This document shows positions 15,955 to 25,170 of a stretch of 64,000 nucleotides of DNA, in pieces (the first letter of the stretch is position 1; every line of letters starts with the position of its first letter). Below the pieces are notes generated by a model that made no database searches, was not told where the DNA came from, and saw nothing but the letters and a program-made list of their open reading frames with translations. This DNA is from Limimaricola sp. G21655-S1. GTDB lineage: Bacteria; Pseudomonadota; Alphaproteobacteria; Rhodobacterales; Rhodobacteraceae. Where the stretch lies: the NCBI RefSeq assembly GCF_027213785.1, contig NZ_JAPWGO010000019.1, positions 1 through 64,000 on the forward strand, written 5' to 3'. The position numbers were made by a program, and so were the translations under genes.

Positions 15955-18597
15955 TCAGAAGGCGGGAACGGTCTGGCGGCGGCGCTGCAGCAGCACCACG
16001 CCCGCCAGCAGCAACAGTGCCGGGATGTAGAACACGTATTTGGTGATCCGTTCGCGCGGCGCCTGCACCTGTGCGATCTGCACCGGCCTGTCCGAATAGA
16101 AGTCGAAATCGGCCAGCTTCTCGGCGGCCGGAGTGCCGAACATCGGCTCGTCGAGCCGCACGACCTCGCCCTCCGGGAACAGCAGCAGCCCGGACGCGTC
16201 GATCCGCTCGGCGGCGCCGCCCTCGCCCTCGATATCCATCACCAGCGTGGTCGAGGTCAGCGCGCCCGAGTTGAAGTCGGGCCCCTCGATCCTGAGCCGC
16301 AGCCGGTCGCCCGGGTTGGCCTCGGCCACGGCGGTTTCGAACTCGGCCGGGGCAAAGGTCTGGAACGGGCTCTGCATCTGGTTCAGCCAGAAGCCCGGCA
16401 CGAAGAGGGTGAAGGCCACGACCAGCAGCGCCGCGGATTCGTGGATCTTCGACGGTGCCAGGAAATACCCCTGGGTGGCGGCGGCGAAGAGCAGCATCGC
16501 AATGGTCGCGACCACGAAGATGAACGCCGCCTGACCGATCCCGAACCACGTGCCGAGGTCGATGCCGTAGAGGATCAGCGCCGGGTTGTAGATGAACAGG
16601 AACGGCAGCGCGACGGTGCGCAGGCTGTAGAAGAAGGCCGTGAAGCCGGTCTTGATCGGATCGCCCCCCGAGACGGCGGCGGCCGCGAAGCTCGCGAGAC
16701 CCACGGGCGGCGTCACATCGGCCATGATGCCGAAGTAGAAGACGAAGAGATGCGCCGCGATCAGCGGCACGATCAGCCCTTCCTGCGCGCCCAGATTCAC
16801 CACCACCGAGGCCATCAGCGACGACACCACGATGTAGTTCGCCGTGGTCGGCAGCCCCATGCCGAGGATCAGCGAGAACAGACCCACGAAGATCAGCATC
16901 AGGATCAGGATGCCGCCCGAGAGCTGCTCGACGAGACCGGCGAGCTCGGTGCCGATCGGGGTCTTGGTGACGGTGGCGACGATGATGCCGGCGGCCGCCG
17001 TGGCGACGCCGATGCCGATCATGTTGCGCGCGCCCGCGACAAGGCCGTCGCGCAGGTCGTGGAGCCCGGCGCCGAATTCATGGGCGATCTCGCCGCCCCT
17101 GCCCCGGAACAGCGCCTTGAGCGGGCGCTGGGTGACGATGATCAGCAGCATCAGGCAGGTGGCGTAGAAGGCCGATTTCGCCGGGCTCTGCCGCTCGACC
17201 ATCAGGAACCACACCAGCACCAGGATCGGCAGCACGTAATGCAGGCCGGTGGCATAGACCTCGGCCACGGTGGGCAGCTTGATCTCCTCGTCGGAGGGAT
17301 CGTCGATATGCAGGTCGGGCCGCTTGGCCGCGACCCAGACGAGGCCGAGATAGACCGCCGCCAGCACCAGCATCATGATCGGCGCGGTGAGCGAGGGCAG
17401 CGCGGATTCCAGCGCGTCGACGCCGTAGATCAGCGCCGTGAAGCCGATGCCCGCGACCACGAAGCCGATCGCGAACTTCACGATCATGCCGGCGAAGCTC
17501 TTGCTCTCGCCCAGCGCCGGCATACCACGCTTCAGCGCTTCGAGATGCACGATGTAGACCAGCGCGATGTAGGAGATCACCGCCGGGATGAAGGCGTGCT
17601 TGATCACCTCGAGATAGGAGATGCCGATGAACTCGACCATCAGGAAGGCGGCGGCGCCCATCACCGGGGGCATGATCTGGCCATTGACCGAGGAGGCCAC
17701 CTCGACCGCGCCCGCCTGTTCCCGCGAGAAGCCCACACGCTTCATCAGCGGGATCGTGAAGGTGCCGGTGGTCACCACGTTGGCGATCGACGAGCCCGAA
17801 ATCAGGCCGGTCATCGCGGAGCCGACGACCGCCGCCTTCGCGGGACCGCCGCGCAGATGCCCCAGCCCCGCGAATGCGAGCTGGATGAAGTAGTTGCCGG
17901 CGCCCGCCTTGTCGAGAAGCGAGCCGAACAGCACGAACAGGAACACGAAGGCGGTGGAGACGCCGAGCGGGATGCCGAAGACGCCGGCGGTGTCGAGCCA
18001 CTGCGCGTTGATCAACGAGGTGAAGGAGAGACCCTCATGCTCGACCAGATCGGGGATCAGCCAGCCGGTGCCGAAATAGGCATAGGCCAGGAACAGCCCG
18101 CCGACGATGGTGAGCGCGGGGCCCAGCGCCCGGCGCGACGCCTCGAGCAGCACCAGTATGCCGACCGAGCCGATGATCACCTGCGTCTGCGTCGGCAGGC
18201 CGGAGCGCGCCGTCATCGCCAGCGTGTCGGAGAACCAGAACACGTAGAAGGCGCAGAAGGCCCCGATCAGCGCCAGGGCCCAATCCGCCAGCGGCACCTT
18301 GTGGCGCGGGCTCGACTTGAAGGCCGGATAGGCGAGGAAGGCGAGGAAGATCGCGAAGGTGAGGTGAATGGGTCGGGTCTGCGAGGAGTTCAGCACCGGC
18401 AGGTAGGCGCCGAACCACAGCTGCGGCTGCGCGATCCAGAGCTGGAACAGCGACCAGGCCATGGCGGTGCCCGCGATCAGCATCGCGGTGGCGCGGTTCA
18501 CGGGCGCGCGGGCGCCGGAATCCGAACTGGTGACGAGATCCTGCAGGTCGTCGTCCGAATATTGCCGGTCGTCCCGGTCCTCGCGCTGCTCGGCCAT
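15955..18597 (-). CDS. TRAP transporter fused 4TM/12TM permease (TAXI type) with DUF3394 tail
   Basis: This inner-membrane protein joins the small (DctQ-like) and large (DctM-like) TRAP subunits in one chain of about 880 residues. The DctM part contains typical motifs such as MTGLISGSSIANVVTTGTFT, GQIMPPVMGAAAFLMVEF and GLFSLILGMGLPTTANYIVV. The last roughly 170 residues form a DUF3394-type soluble domain before a final membrane helix. The ATG at 18597 is preferred because GGGAG lies upstream; an earlier in-frame ATG at 18636 adds 13 unlikely residues. It is transcribed after the TAXI receptor gene and separated from it by a strong hairpin. Confidence 0.93.
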   Translation of the reverse strand: MAEQREDRDDRQYSDDDLQDLVTSSDSGARAPVNRATAMLIAGTAMAWSLFQLWIAQPQLWFGAYLPVLNSSQTRPIHLTFAIFLAFLAYPAFKSSPRHKVPLADWALALIGAFCAFYVFWFSDTLAMTARSGLPTQTQVIIGSVGILVLLEASRRALGPALTIVGGLFLAYAYFGTGWLIPDLVEHEGLSFTSLINAQWLDTAGVFGIPLGVSTAFVFLFVLFGSLLDKAGAGNYFIQLAFAGLGHLRGGPAKAAVVGSAMTGLISGSSIANVVTTGTFTIPLMKRVGFSREQAGAVEVASSVNGQIMPPVMGAAAFLMVEFIGISYLEVIKHAFIPAVISYIALVYIVHLEALKRGMPALGESKSFAGMIVKFAIGFVVAGIGFTALIYGVDALESALPSLTAPIMMLVLAAVYLGLVWVAAKRPDLHIDDPSDEEIKLPTVAEVYATGLHYVLPILVLVWFLMVERQSPAKSAFYATCLMLLIIVTQRPLKALFRGRGGEIAHEFGAGLHDLRDGLVAGARNMIGIGVATAAAGIIVATVTKTPIGTELAGLVEQLSGGILILMLIFVGLFSLILGMGLPTTANYIVVSSLMASVVVNLGAQEGLIVPLIAAHLFVFYFGIMADVTPPVGLASFAAAAVSGGDPIKTGFTAFFYSLRTVALPFLFIYNPALILYGIDLGTWFGIGQAAFIFVVATIAMLLFAAATQGYFLAPSKIHESAALLVVAFTLFVPGFWLNQMQSPFQTFAPAEFETAVAEANPGDRLRLRIEGPDFNSGALTSTTLVMDIEGEGGAAERIDASGLLLFPEGEVVRLDEPMFGTPAAEKLADFDFYSDRPVQIAQVQAPRERITKYVFYIPALLLLAGVVLLQRRRQTVPAF

Positions 18598-18652
18598 CGG
18601 ACGCGCTCCCTCATGCTGTGTCGGTGTCAGGCCCATCCCTCGGGACAGGAAT

Positions 18653-18681
18653 GGCCGGGGCGCATCACGCGCGCCCCGGCC
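18653..18681 (-). terminator. Stem-loop between TAXI receptor and TRAP permease genes
   Basis: An 11-bp perfect stem (18653-18663 with 18671-18681) lies just after the receptor stop. A hairpin here probably causes partial termination or stabilises the receptor message, so that more receptor than permease is made. Confidence 0.6.
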
Positions 18682-18704
18682 GGTCGTTCAGCGCGGCTGG
18701 GCGA

Positions 18705-19673
18705 TCACTCGATCAGCCCGGCTTCGCGGTAGTACTTCTCGGCGCCCGCATGCAGCGGCGCGGAGAGACCGTCGGCGACCATCTCTTCCTTGGTCAGCTC
18801 GGCAAAGGCCGGGTGCAGGCCCTTGAACTGGTCGAAGTTCTCGAACACGGCCTTCACGGTCTCGTAAACCACCTCCTCGGGCACGGTGGCCGAGGTCACG
18901 AAGGTCGCGCCGACGCCGAAGGTCTCGGTCGGCTCGTCATTGCCGCGATACATGCCGCCCGGAATGGTGGCGGTGCGGTAATAGGGGTTTTCCTCGACGA
19001 GCTTGTCCACCGCCTCGCCCGAAACGTCGACCAGCACCGCGTCGCAGGCGGTGGTCGCCTCTTGGATCGAGCCCGAGGGGTGACCCACGGTGTAGACCAT
19101 CGCGTCGATGTTGTTGTCGCACAGCGCCTGGGACTGCTCGGCGGCCTGCAGCTCGGAGGTGAGCTGGAAGTCGTCCATGGTCCAGCCCATGGCTTCCATC
19201 AGCACCTCCATGGTGCCGCGCTGGCCGGAGCCGGGGTTGCCGACATTGACGCGCTTGCCCTTGAGATCCTCGAAGGTCTCGATTCCGGCATCGGCGCGGG
19301 CCACGACGGTGAAGGGCTCGGGGTGGACCGAGAACACCGCGCGCAGATCCTCGAACGGGCCCTGCTCCTCGAACTGCGAGGTGCCCTCGATCGCGTGGAA
19401 CTGCCAGTCGGACTGGGCCACGCCGAACTCGAGCTCGCCCGAGCGGACGGCGTTGATGTTGTAGACCGAACCACCGGTCGATTCGACGCCGCAGCGGATG
19501 CCGTGATCGGCGCGACCGCGGTTCACCAGGCGGCAGATCGCGCCGCCGGTCGGGTAGTAGACGCCGGTGACGCCACCGGTGCCGATCGAGATGAATTGCT
19601 GGCCGTCCTGCGCGGCGGCACCGCCAGCGGCGAGGGTCAGCGCGGTCGCGGCTCCGACGAGATAGGTCTTCAT
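18705..19673 (-). CDS. TRAP transporter solute receptor, TAXI family
   Basis: This is the periplasmic binding protein of the TRAP-TAXI system. Its 322 residues start with a signal peptide (cleavage near GGAAAQ, residue 22), followed by the TAXI hallmark [20 protein letters not shown]. It contains [20 protein letters not shown] and [20 protein letters not shown], as usual for this group. GGGAGAG precedes the ATG. TAXI systems are reported to take up glutamate, 2-oxoglutarate or other acids; the ligand cannot be read here. Confidence 0.94.
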   Translation of the reverse strand: MKTYLVGAATALTLAAGGAAAQDGQQFISIGTGGVTGVYYPTGGAICRLVNRGRADHGIRCGVESTGGSVYNINAVRSGELEFGVAQSDWQFHAIEGTSQFEEQGPFEDLRAVFSVHPEPFTVVARADAGIETFEDLKGKRVNVGNPGSGQRGTMEVLMEAMGWTMDDFQLTSELQAAEQSQALCDNNIDAMVYTVGHPSGSIQEATTACDAVLVDVSGEAVDKLVEENPYYRTATIPGGMYRGNDEPTETFGVGATFVTSATVPEEVVYETVKAVFENFDQFKGLHPAFAELTKEEMVADGLSAPLHAGAEKYYREAGLIE

Positions 19674-20325
19674 GATGTCTCTCCCTTAGAGTTCTTGCTT
19701 GTCGTTGGTCGCCTCGGCGATTGGCTCGCCTAAGCGTGATGTCCCCCCCGTGAAAGTCAACACTCCGCCGGTGTCAACGGGTTACGGCACGGGCGCTTGA
19801 TCCGGTTCCGCCTGTAACTTGGCTTTTACCCCAGCGTTCGCTTGCAGTTTGGGGGTGCAAGCGAGAGTAGTGCTGGCGCCGTTCGGGACGACCGGGTCGG
19901 TCATGGTCTCACGGACCGGCAAGGCCTCGATCCCGGCCCGTCGGTCGAGGCTGGGGCGCGTGCAGTCAGGAAGTATGCCCCCCTCACATGCGGCGGGCCC
20001 CAGCTTGAAGGATCGGCTGAGATGGGAGCCCCATTCGCCACAGGCGCCGCACCGGTGAGCGATGTACAGGATCACCGCTCCGGTTTCATTCGTGCGACCT
20101 CGCCGAAGATGATCACAGGCGGTGGTCCTGCCGTGATCTTCGTTTTGCGAATGTCCCCGGAGGTTGGACCGGCTCCTTCCCTGTGCCGCGCCGGCCGCGC
20201 CGGAGCTGACATTGGGCAAAGCGGGCAAAGGACATGCCACGAGGAACCTCCACAGCCGGATACGCAGGAGGATGCCGTCGTGTTGCCCTTGGCGCAACCT
20301 TGCAGAAGGAGGCAAACTAGGCCGA
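19674..20325. other. Intergenic region without a recognised gene
   Basis: About 650 bases upstream of the TAXI receptor and after the molybdopterin-domain gene. Open frames exist on both strands, but none has a convincing ribosome site or resembles a family. It probably holds the TRAP operon promoter near 19680-19780 and otherwise looks like decayed sequence. Confidence 0.45.
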
Positions 20326-20808
20326 TCAGGGAACGAGGTTCACCTGCGCCAGCTGCCAGATGCTGCGCGCGAAGGTCGCCTCGGTGCGGTAGCGGGGATC
20401 CAGATCGTAGGGATAGACCACCCAATAGGGCCCCATTTCGCGGACCGGAACGGTCTCCCCGTCGATCCGGGTGGCGACGATCGGTGCGCTGTCGTCGATC
20501 TCTTCGATCGGGATCTCGACCCGGTAATCGTTGAGCGCCACCAGCTCGATCGTTCCGGCCTCGGCCGCGACACCCAACCGGTCGAGCAGCGCCGCCAGCG
20601 GCACGCCCGAGAACCGCGCATCGCCATCGGTCCAGATCGTGCCGGTGACAAAGGATTCCTGTGGCATGGCGTCGAGCGCCGCGAGATCGAGCATCGTCAC
20701 CGATCGGTCGGGTCCCGTCACGCTCAGCGCCATGGAGCCGGGCTGCGCGGCAGCTGGCAGGCCGGTCAGACAGGAAATGGTCAGGGCAGTTGTCAGAGCC
20801 TTGAGCAT
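20326..20808 (-). CDS. Small periplasmic molybdopterin-oxidoreductase-like domain protein
   Basis: The 160-residue protein has a signal peptide (residues 1-21, ending LPAAAQ) and then a shortened sulfite-oxidase-type domain. Recognisable parts are TGTIWTDGDARFSGVPLAALLDRLG near residues 57-80 and YWVVYPYDLDP near 131-141. Proteins of this size are usually labelled molybdopterin-dependent oxidoreductases, but they lack much of the full cofactor pocket and may not bind molybdenum. It is transcribed away from the response-regulator gene at 21092, so the two may share the 283-base control region. Confidence 0.7.
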   Translation of the reverse strand: MLKALTTALTISCLTGLPAAAQPGSMALSVTGPDRSVTMLDLAALDAMPQESFVTGTIWTDGDARFSGVPLAALLDRLGVAAEAGTIELVALNDYRVEIPIEEIDDSAPIVATRIDGETVPVREMGPYWVVYPYDLDPRYRTEATFARSIWQLAQVNLVP

Positions 20809-21091
20809 GTCGAATCACCCTCCGGTTGCGACACCGCGACATTGCGGGAAAGTCCAGCCAGGCGCTACGAGGCATCCGGTCATTTCCCTATTCGAACGGA
20901 TAGGAAGTTTCCCGAAATGCCTCGAATTCGAAACATCGATACCGGGCCAAAAGGAGTTCACGATTTGAACCGCCTTGAACGCACCGTCACATGGCACGAA
21001 AGGGCCAATCGCCACGAAATGGCCGGGATTTGGCAAGGTTCTTGCTGCATAAATTGAGCAGGCGCGACCGCAGCTGCAACCGGAGGACCTC

Positions 21092-21697
21092 ATGCATATC
21101 CTGATCGCCGATGACCACGACCTCGTGCGGGAAATGCTGGCGGCGTTTCTCGAGCGCGATGGCGGGATGCGGGTCGTTCAGGCCGCCAGCCATGGCGAGG
21201 CGATGGCCGAGATGTGGCGCAAGGGGCCGTTCGAACTGGTGATGCTCGACTACATGATGCCGGGGATGCAGGGACTCGAAGGGCTGCGCAGCGCGCTCGC
21301 CGCCAATGGCGGCAACCCGGTCGCGCTGATCTCGGGCAGCGCCGACCGCCGGGTCGCCGAGGCCGCGCTGGCGGCCGGTGCCGCCGGCTTCCTGCCCAAG
21401 ACCATGGCGGCGCGCTCGCTGGTGAACGCCGTGAAGTTCATGGTGATGGGCGAAACCTACGCCCCGGTCGATTTCATGAACGGCGCCGAGGAAGCGCCCG
21501 CCGCCGGCTTCCTCACCCCCCGCGAGCGGCAGGTGCTCGAAGGGCTGACTCAGGGCAAGTCGAACAAGGAAATCGCGCTCGACCGCGACATCCAGGAGGT
21601 GACGGTCAAGCTGCACGTCAAGACGCTGTGCCGCAAGCTGGGTGCCCGAAACCGTACCCAGGCCGCCATGATGGCACGCGACCAGAGCCTGATCTGA
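21092..21697 (+). CDS. LuxR/NarL-type response regulator
   Basis: The 201 residues form a receiver domain (acidic D7-D8, phosphoacceptor D53 in MLDYMMPGMQ, conserved K in GFLPKTMA) and a C-terminal LuxR helix-turn-helix from about residue 138 (LTPRERQVLEGLTQGKSNKE). A two-component DNA-binding regulator is clear. The nearest kinase is the PAS-HWE kinase encoded about 0.9 kb downstream, with a hydrolase gene between them. This suggests a shared signalling unit, though the genes are not overlapping. Confidence 0.92.
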   Translation: MHILIADDHDLVREMLAAFLERDGGMRVVQAASHGEAMAEMWRKGPFELVMLDYMMPGMQGLEGLRSALAANGGNPVALISGSADRRVAEAALAAGAAGFLPKTMAARSLVNAVKFMVMGETYAPVDFMNGAEEAPAAGFLTPRERQVLEGLTQGKSNKEIALDRDIQEVTVKLHVKTLCRKLGARNRTQAAMMARDQSLI

Positions 21698-21816
21698 CCC
21701 CCTCGGGGCGAACGGGGCAAAGGACGCTCTCGCGACCCGCCATTGCCATGGAATGCATCGAATATCTGTCCTAGCATGAGACACGGGCTTCGGGCTGTGG
21801 GAATGGGACGGGAACG

Positions 21817-22623
21817 ATGAGGGCGACGGAACGCAACAACGTGACCGTGACGGGTGCGCCCGATGGCACGCCGCTGGTCCTCGTGCATGGTTTCGGCTGC
21901 GACCAGACGATGTGGCGTCAGGTGCTGCCGGCCTTTACCGACCGCCACAAGCTGATCCTCTACGACCTCACCGGCATGGGCAAATCCGACCTCGCCGCCT
22001 ATGTGCCCAACCGCTACGCCGATCTCGGCGCCCATGCCGAGGACCTGCTCGAGATCCTCGATGAGCTGCAGCTCGCGAAGGCGGTGCTGATCGGGCATTC
22101 GATCGGCGCGACGATCGCCCTGCTGGCAGCCAACCGCGCCCCGCATCTGGTGTCGCGGCTCGTGATGGTCTCGCCCACCCCGTCATTCCTCGAGGATGCC
22201 GAACAGGGCTATGCGGGCGGCTTCTCACGCGCGGATCTCGAAGGCCTGGTGGGGTTTCTCGACGAGAATCACCTCGGCTGGTCGGCCCAGATGGCGCCCA
22301 CCATCGCGGGTCAGCCCGCCGGCTCCGAGGCGACCGAGGAGCTGACCCAGAGCTTCTGCCGCACCGACCCGGCCATCGCGCGGCATTTCGGACATGTCAC
22401 CTTCTTCGCCGACCGCCGTACCGATTTCGAAAGCGCGGCCAGGCCGTCGCTGATCCTGCATTGCGACGATGACGCGCTGGTGCCGATGCCGGTGGCGGAT
22501 TGGATGCGCGAGAAGGTCCCGGGCGCGACGCTGCGGGTGATTTCCGCCACCGGGCACTGCCCCCACATGACCGTGCCGGACGTCGTCTCGGCCGAAACCC
22601 GCGATTATCTCGGATCGGGCTGA
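21817..22623 (+). CDS. RsbQ-like alpha/beta hydrolase
   Basis: The 268-residue protein resembles Bacillus RsbQ along its whole length: VHGFGCDQTMWRQVLPAF near residues 24-40, GHSIGATIALLA around S95, SFCRTDPAIARHF, and GHCPHMTVP with H247. The likely triad is S95, D218 or D219 and H247. RsbQ supports the PAS-domain phosphatase RsbP in the energy-stress pathway and is kin to the plant karrikin and strigolactone receptors KAI2 and D14. Here the stop overlaps the start of a PAS histidine kinase (TGATG), so the same hydrolase-plus-PAS pairing occurs with a kinase instead of a phosphatase. Confidence 0.9.
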   Translation: MRATERNNVTVTGAPDGTPLVLVHGFGCDQTMWRQVLPAFTDRHKLILYDLTGMGKSDLAAYVPNRYADLGAHAEDLLEILDELQLAKAVLIGHSIGATIALLAANRAPHLVSRLVMVSPTPSFLEDAEQGYAGGFSRADLEGLVGFLDENHLGWSAQMAPTIAGQPAGSEATEELTQSFCRTDPAIARHFGHVTFFADRRTDFESAARPSLILHCDDDALVPMPVADWMREKVPGATLRVISATGHCPHMTVPDVVSAETRDYLGSG

Positions 22624-23954
22624 TGGCCGACCTCGCTCAGCCCCGGCATCTCGACGTCGCCGCCGAATTGATCGAGGACGCGCCCTGTGGCATCGCCGTG
22701 ACCGACCCCGACGGTCGCCTGCAATACATCAACGCCACCCTGTCGAACTGGCTGGCCCTCAACGCCCGGCCAGAGCGGCCGCGGCGCCGGCTGTCCGAAC
22801 TGCTCACCCTGCCGGGGCGAATGTATTACGAGACCCACATGGCCCCGATGATGCGGCTGCAGGGCTACGTGCGCGAGATCTCCTGCGCGCTCGAGGTGGA
22901 GGGCGGCCCGCCCTTGCCGGTGATGCTCAGCGGCGTCGCGCGGCGCGACGCGGGCGGCAGCTTCACGCGCTTCGACTACACCATTTTCGACGCTCGCGAA
23001 CGCCGCGTCTACGAGGAGGAGCTGCGCCATGCCCAGCGCGAGGCGGACGAGCTCGCCGCGATCGTGCGCAGCTCTCCCAACGCGATCCTGCGGGTCGATG
23101 CCGCGGGCCGGGTGCGTCGCTGGAACGCCGGGGCGACGCGGCTTTTCGGGCTCGATGCCGAGGCGGCGCTAGGACGGCAGGTGGACGAGGTCATCCCGTT
23201 CGAGGATCGGCCGGACTGGTTCACGGCGAGCGTCGCGCCGGGCTGCGACGGGCCCGAGATCCTGTTCGAGGCCGTTCATGGATGCGGTCGCGCCTTCGAG
23301 GTGACGCTCACCCCGATCGGCGAGCGCGGCCTGCCGGACGAGGAGGACTGGTCGGTCATCCTGCGCGACGTCAGCCGCCGCCACGCCGCCGAGCAGCATT
23401 TGCGGGTGATGGTCGACGAGATGAAGCACCGGGTGAAGAACACGCTCGGCGTGGTATCGGGCATCGCGCGGCAGAGCCTCGGACGGGAGGAGGCCGCGCA
23501 ATTCGTGTCGCGGCTGCAGGCGCTGTCGCAGGCACATGACGCGCTCACCGCCACCGATGGCACCGGCGCCGAGCTGCACGACCTTCTCGATTTCGCCCGT
23601 CGCGAGGCAGGCGGTGAAGCGCGGCTGCACATCAACGGCCCGCCGGTGCGGCTCGGCGCGCGGCAGGCCACCTCGCTCTCGATGGCGCTGCACGAGCTGG
23701 TCACCAACGCCCTGAAATACGGCGCGCTGTCTCGCGCCGAGGGCCATGTGCAGGTCGATCTCGACATTGAGGATGATGGCCGGCTGCGGCTGCTCTGGCG
23801 CGAGCATGGCGGCCCGCCGGTGGTGCCGCCGACCCGGCGCGGCTTCGGCACCAAGATGATCGGACTGGTGCTGAAGGCCGAGCTGGGGGCCGAGGTCAGC
23901 TTCGATTTCGACCCTGCGGGCTTCTGCTTTCAGGTGATCTTCGTGCCGGGCTAG
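22623..23954 (+). CDS. PAS-domain sensor histidine kinase of the HWE family
   Basis: The 443 residues contain two PAS-like domains (about 12-125 and 140-255) and then an HWE-type kinase core. The phosphoacceptor is H269 in EMKHRVKNTLG, the N-box is HELVTNALKYGALS at residues 357-370, and the WRE triplet at 392-394 gives the family its name. No membrane helix is visible, so it senses a cytoplasmic signal. It overlaps the RsbQ-like hydrolase by one base. HWE kinases of alphaproteobacteria often feed the PhyR general stress response; whether this one does so, or works on the LuxR regulator upstream, is open. Confidence 0.92.
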   Translation: MADLAQPRHLDVAAELIEDAPCGIAVTDPDGRLQYINATLSNWLALNARPERPRRRLSELLTLPGRMYYETHMAPMMRLQGYVREISCALEVEGGPPLPVMLSGVARRDAGGSFTRFDYTIFDARERRVYEEELRHAQREADELAAIVRSSPNAILRVDAAGRVRRWNAGATRLFGLDAEAALGRQVDEVIPFEDRPDWFTASVAPGCDGPEILFEAVHGCGRAFEVTLTPIGERGLPDEEDWSVILRDVSRRHAAEQHLRVMVDEMKHRVKNTLGVVSGIARQSLGREEAAQFVSRLQALSQAHDALTATDGTGAELHDLLDFARREAGGEARLHINGPPVRLGARQATSLSMALHELVTNALKYGALSRAEGHVQVDLDIEDDGRLRLLWREHGGPPVVPPTRRGFGTKMIGLVLKAELGAEVSFDFDPAGFCFQVIFVPG

Positions 23955-24928
23955 GCCCGCGCCAGCGCCGCCGCGATTTCCTCGCGCGAGGCCCGTTTCG
24001 CGAGCAGCGCCGAAAGCAGCAGCCGCGCCTTGAGACCGCTCAGCGTGCCGCAAAGCAGCGCCCCCGCCTCGACCAGCGTCGTGGCGCCGCTGTCGCCGCC
24101 ATAGACCGCGCGCGTCCGCCCCTCGTAGCAGCGCGAGGCGACCAGCACCGGTACGCCTGCGGCCGTCAGCCGCGCCACCACGCTCGCGAAGCCGCGCGGC
24201 GCGTTGCCCCGGCCGAAGCCCTCGATGACGATGCCGGGCGCGCCGCTCTCGGCGCAGAATTCCAGGAATGCCGGTGTCGTGCCGAGCGCCAGCTTCAACA
24301 GCTCGACCCCTTCGACGAGACCCGCATCCTCCACCACCCGGCGCGGACCGGGATGGCGATAGAGATGAACCTCGCGCAGATCGACCTCGCCGATCTTGCC
24401 CATGCCGGGCGAGCGGAAGGTGTCGGTGCGCGAGGCATGCGCCTTGGTCACGTCGCGCGCGGCATGGATCTCGCCCTCGAACACGATCGCCGCGCCGATG
24501 CCGCGCGTGGCCGGGTCGGCCGCCACGCGGATCGCGTCGGCGATGTTGCGCGGCCCGTCGGTGTCCGGGTCGCCCGCATGGCGCTGCGCCCCGGTGAAGA
24601 CCACCGGCTTGTCGCCTGCCACGAGGATGTCGGCGAGATAGGCGCTTTCCTCCATCGTGTCGGTGCCATGGGTCACGACCACGCCGTCGCAATCGGGCCG
24701 CGCCAGCGCGGCGCGGATCGCGGCCACGAGGCCATGCGCATCCTGAAGCGTCAGCGCGAAGCTGTTGAGTTCGCGGAATTCCTCCACCCGGACCTCAATC
24801 CCGTCGATCGGGTCGTGCAGCGCCGCCAGCAAAGCGCTGCCGCCCAGCCCGGCGACCACCGCGCCCGCCTTCTCGGAATGGCGCGAGGCGATGGTACCGC
24901 CCGTCGAAATCAGCGTGACCCCGGTCAT
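23951..24928 (-). CDS. L-asparaginase
   Basis: The enzyme hydrolyses asparagine to aspartate and ammonia. From the ATG at 24928 the protein has 325 residues, with the first active-site threonine in ISTGGTIASRH (about residues 6-16) and the second motif THGTDTMEESAYLAD. GAGGAACGG before the ATG supports this start over the upstream ATG at 24994. There is no clear signal peptide, so it is probably the cytoplasmic type. Its stop shares a CTAG with the stop of the convergent kinase gene. Confidence 0.92.
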   Translation of the reverse strand: MTGVTLISTGGTIASRHSEKAGAVVAGLGGSALLAALHDPIDGIEVRVEEFRELNSFALTLQDAHGLVAAIRAALARPDCDGVVVTHGTDTMEESAYLADILVAGDKPVVFTGAQRHAGDPDTDGPRNIADAIRVAADPATRGIGAAIVFEGEIHAARDVTKAHASRTDTFRSPGMGKIGEVDLREVHLYRHPGPRRVVEDAGLVEGVELLKLALGTTPAFLEFCAESGAPGIVIEGFGRGNAPRGFASVVARLTAAGVPVLVASRCYEGRTRAVYGGDSGATTLVEAGALLCGTLSGLKARLLLSALLAKRASREEIAAALARA

Positions 24929-24954
24929 GATCCGTTCCTCGTTTGTGTCGGGAT

Positions 24955-24978
24955 TGGTGCCCACGTCCGGCCTGCGGC
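24955..24978 (+). repeat. Degenerate copy of the tRNA-Leu 3' end (possible old attachment site)
   Basis: The + strand here starts TGGTGCCCACGTCCGG, close to TGGTGCCCGCGGCCGG at the 3' end of tRNA-Leu (from 26092), in the same orientation. The two would bracket the integrase remnant as imperfect direct repeats. The match is short and interrupted, so chance is possible. Confidence 0.25.
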
Positions 24979-25170
24979 TGGCTGCGCCCACCAAGACATC
25001 AGCTAAAGCTTTGTGAAACCCTGCTTTTGCGCAATCTTATCGAGCCCGCAGCACATGCGGAAGGGGAAAGCTCCCTTCCGCAAATTTCGCCTTGCCTTAC
25101 CACTGGTCAAGGACTGGGCGGGTACTAGCTTAGCTCATGTTAACTAGTACAATGTTACTATTGTAGCGGG

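Noticed and set aside
16441-18732. Long + strand frame opposite the TRAP permease
   Set aside because: The translation is a low-complexity His/Asp/Arg-rich string, typical of a shadow frame. The minus-strand permease is certain.
20072-20155. Minus-strand peptide ITAGPPPVIIFGEVARM, like the end of uroporphyrinogen methyltransferase
   Set aside because: The likeness is limited to a few residues and the upstream sequence in that frame does not continue the family. Chance cannot be excluded.
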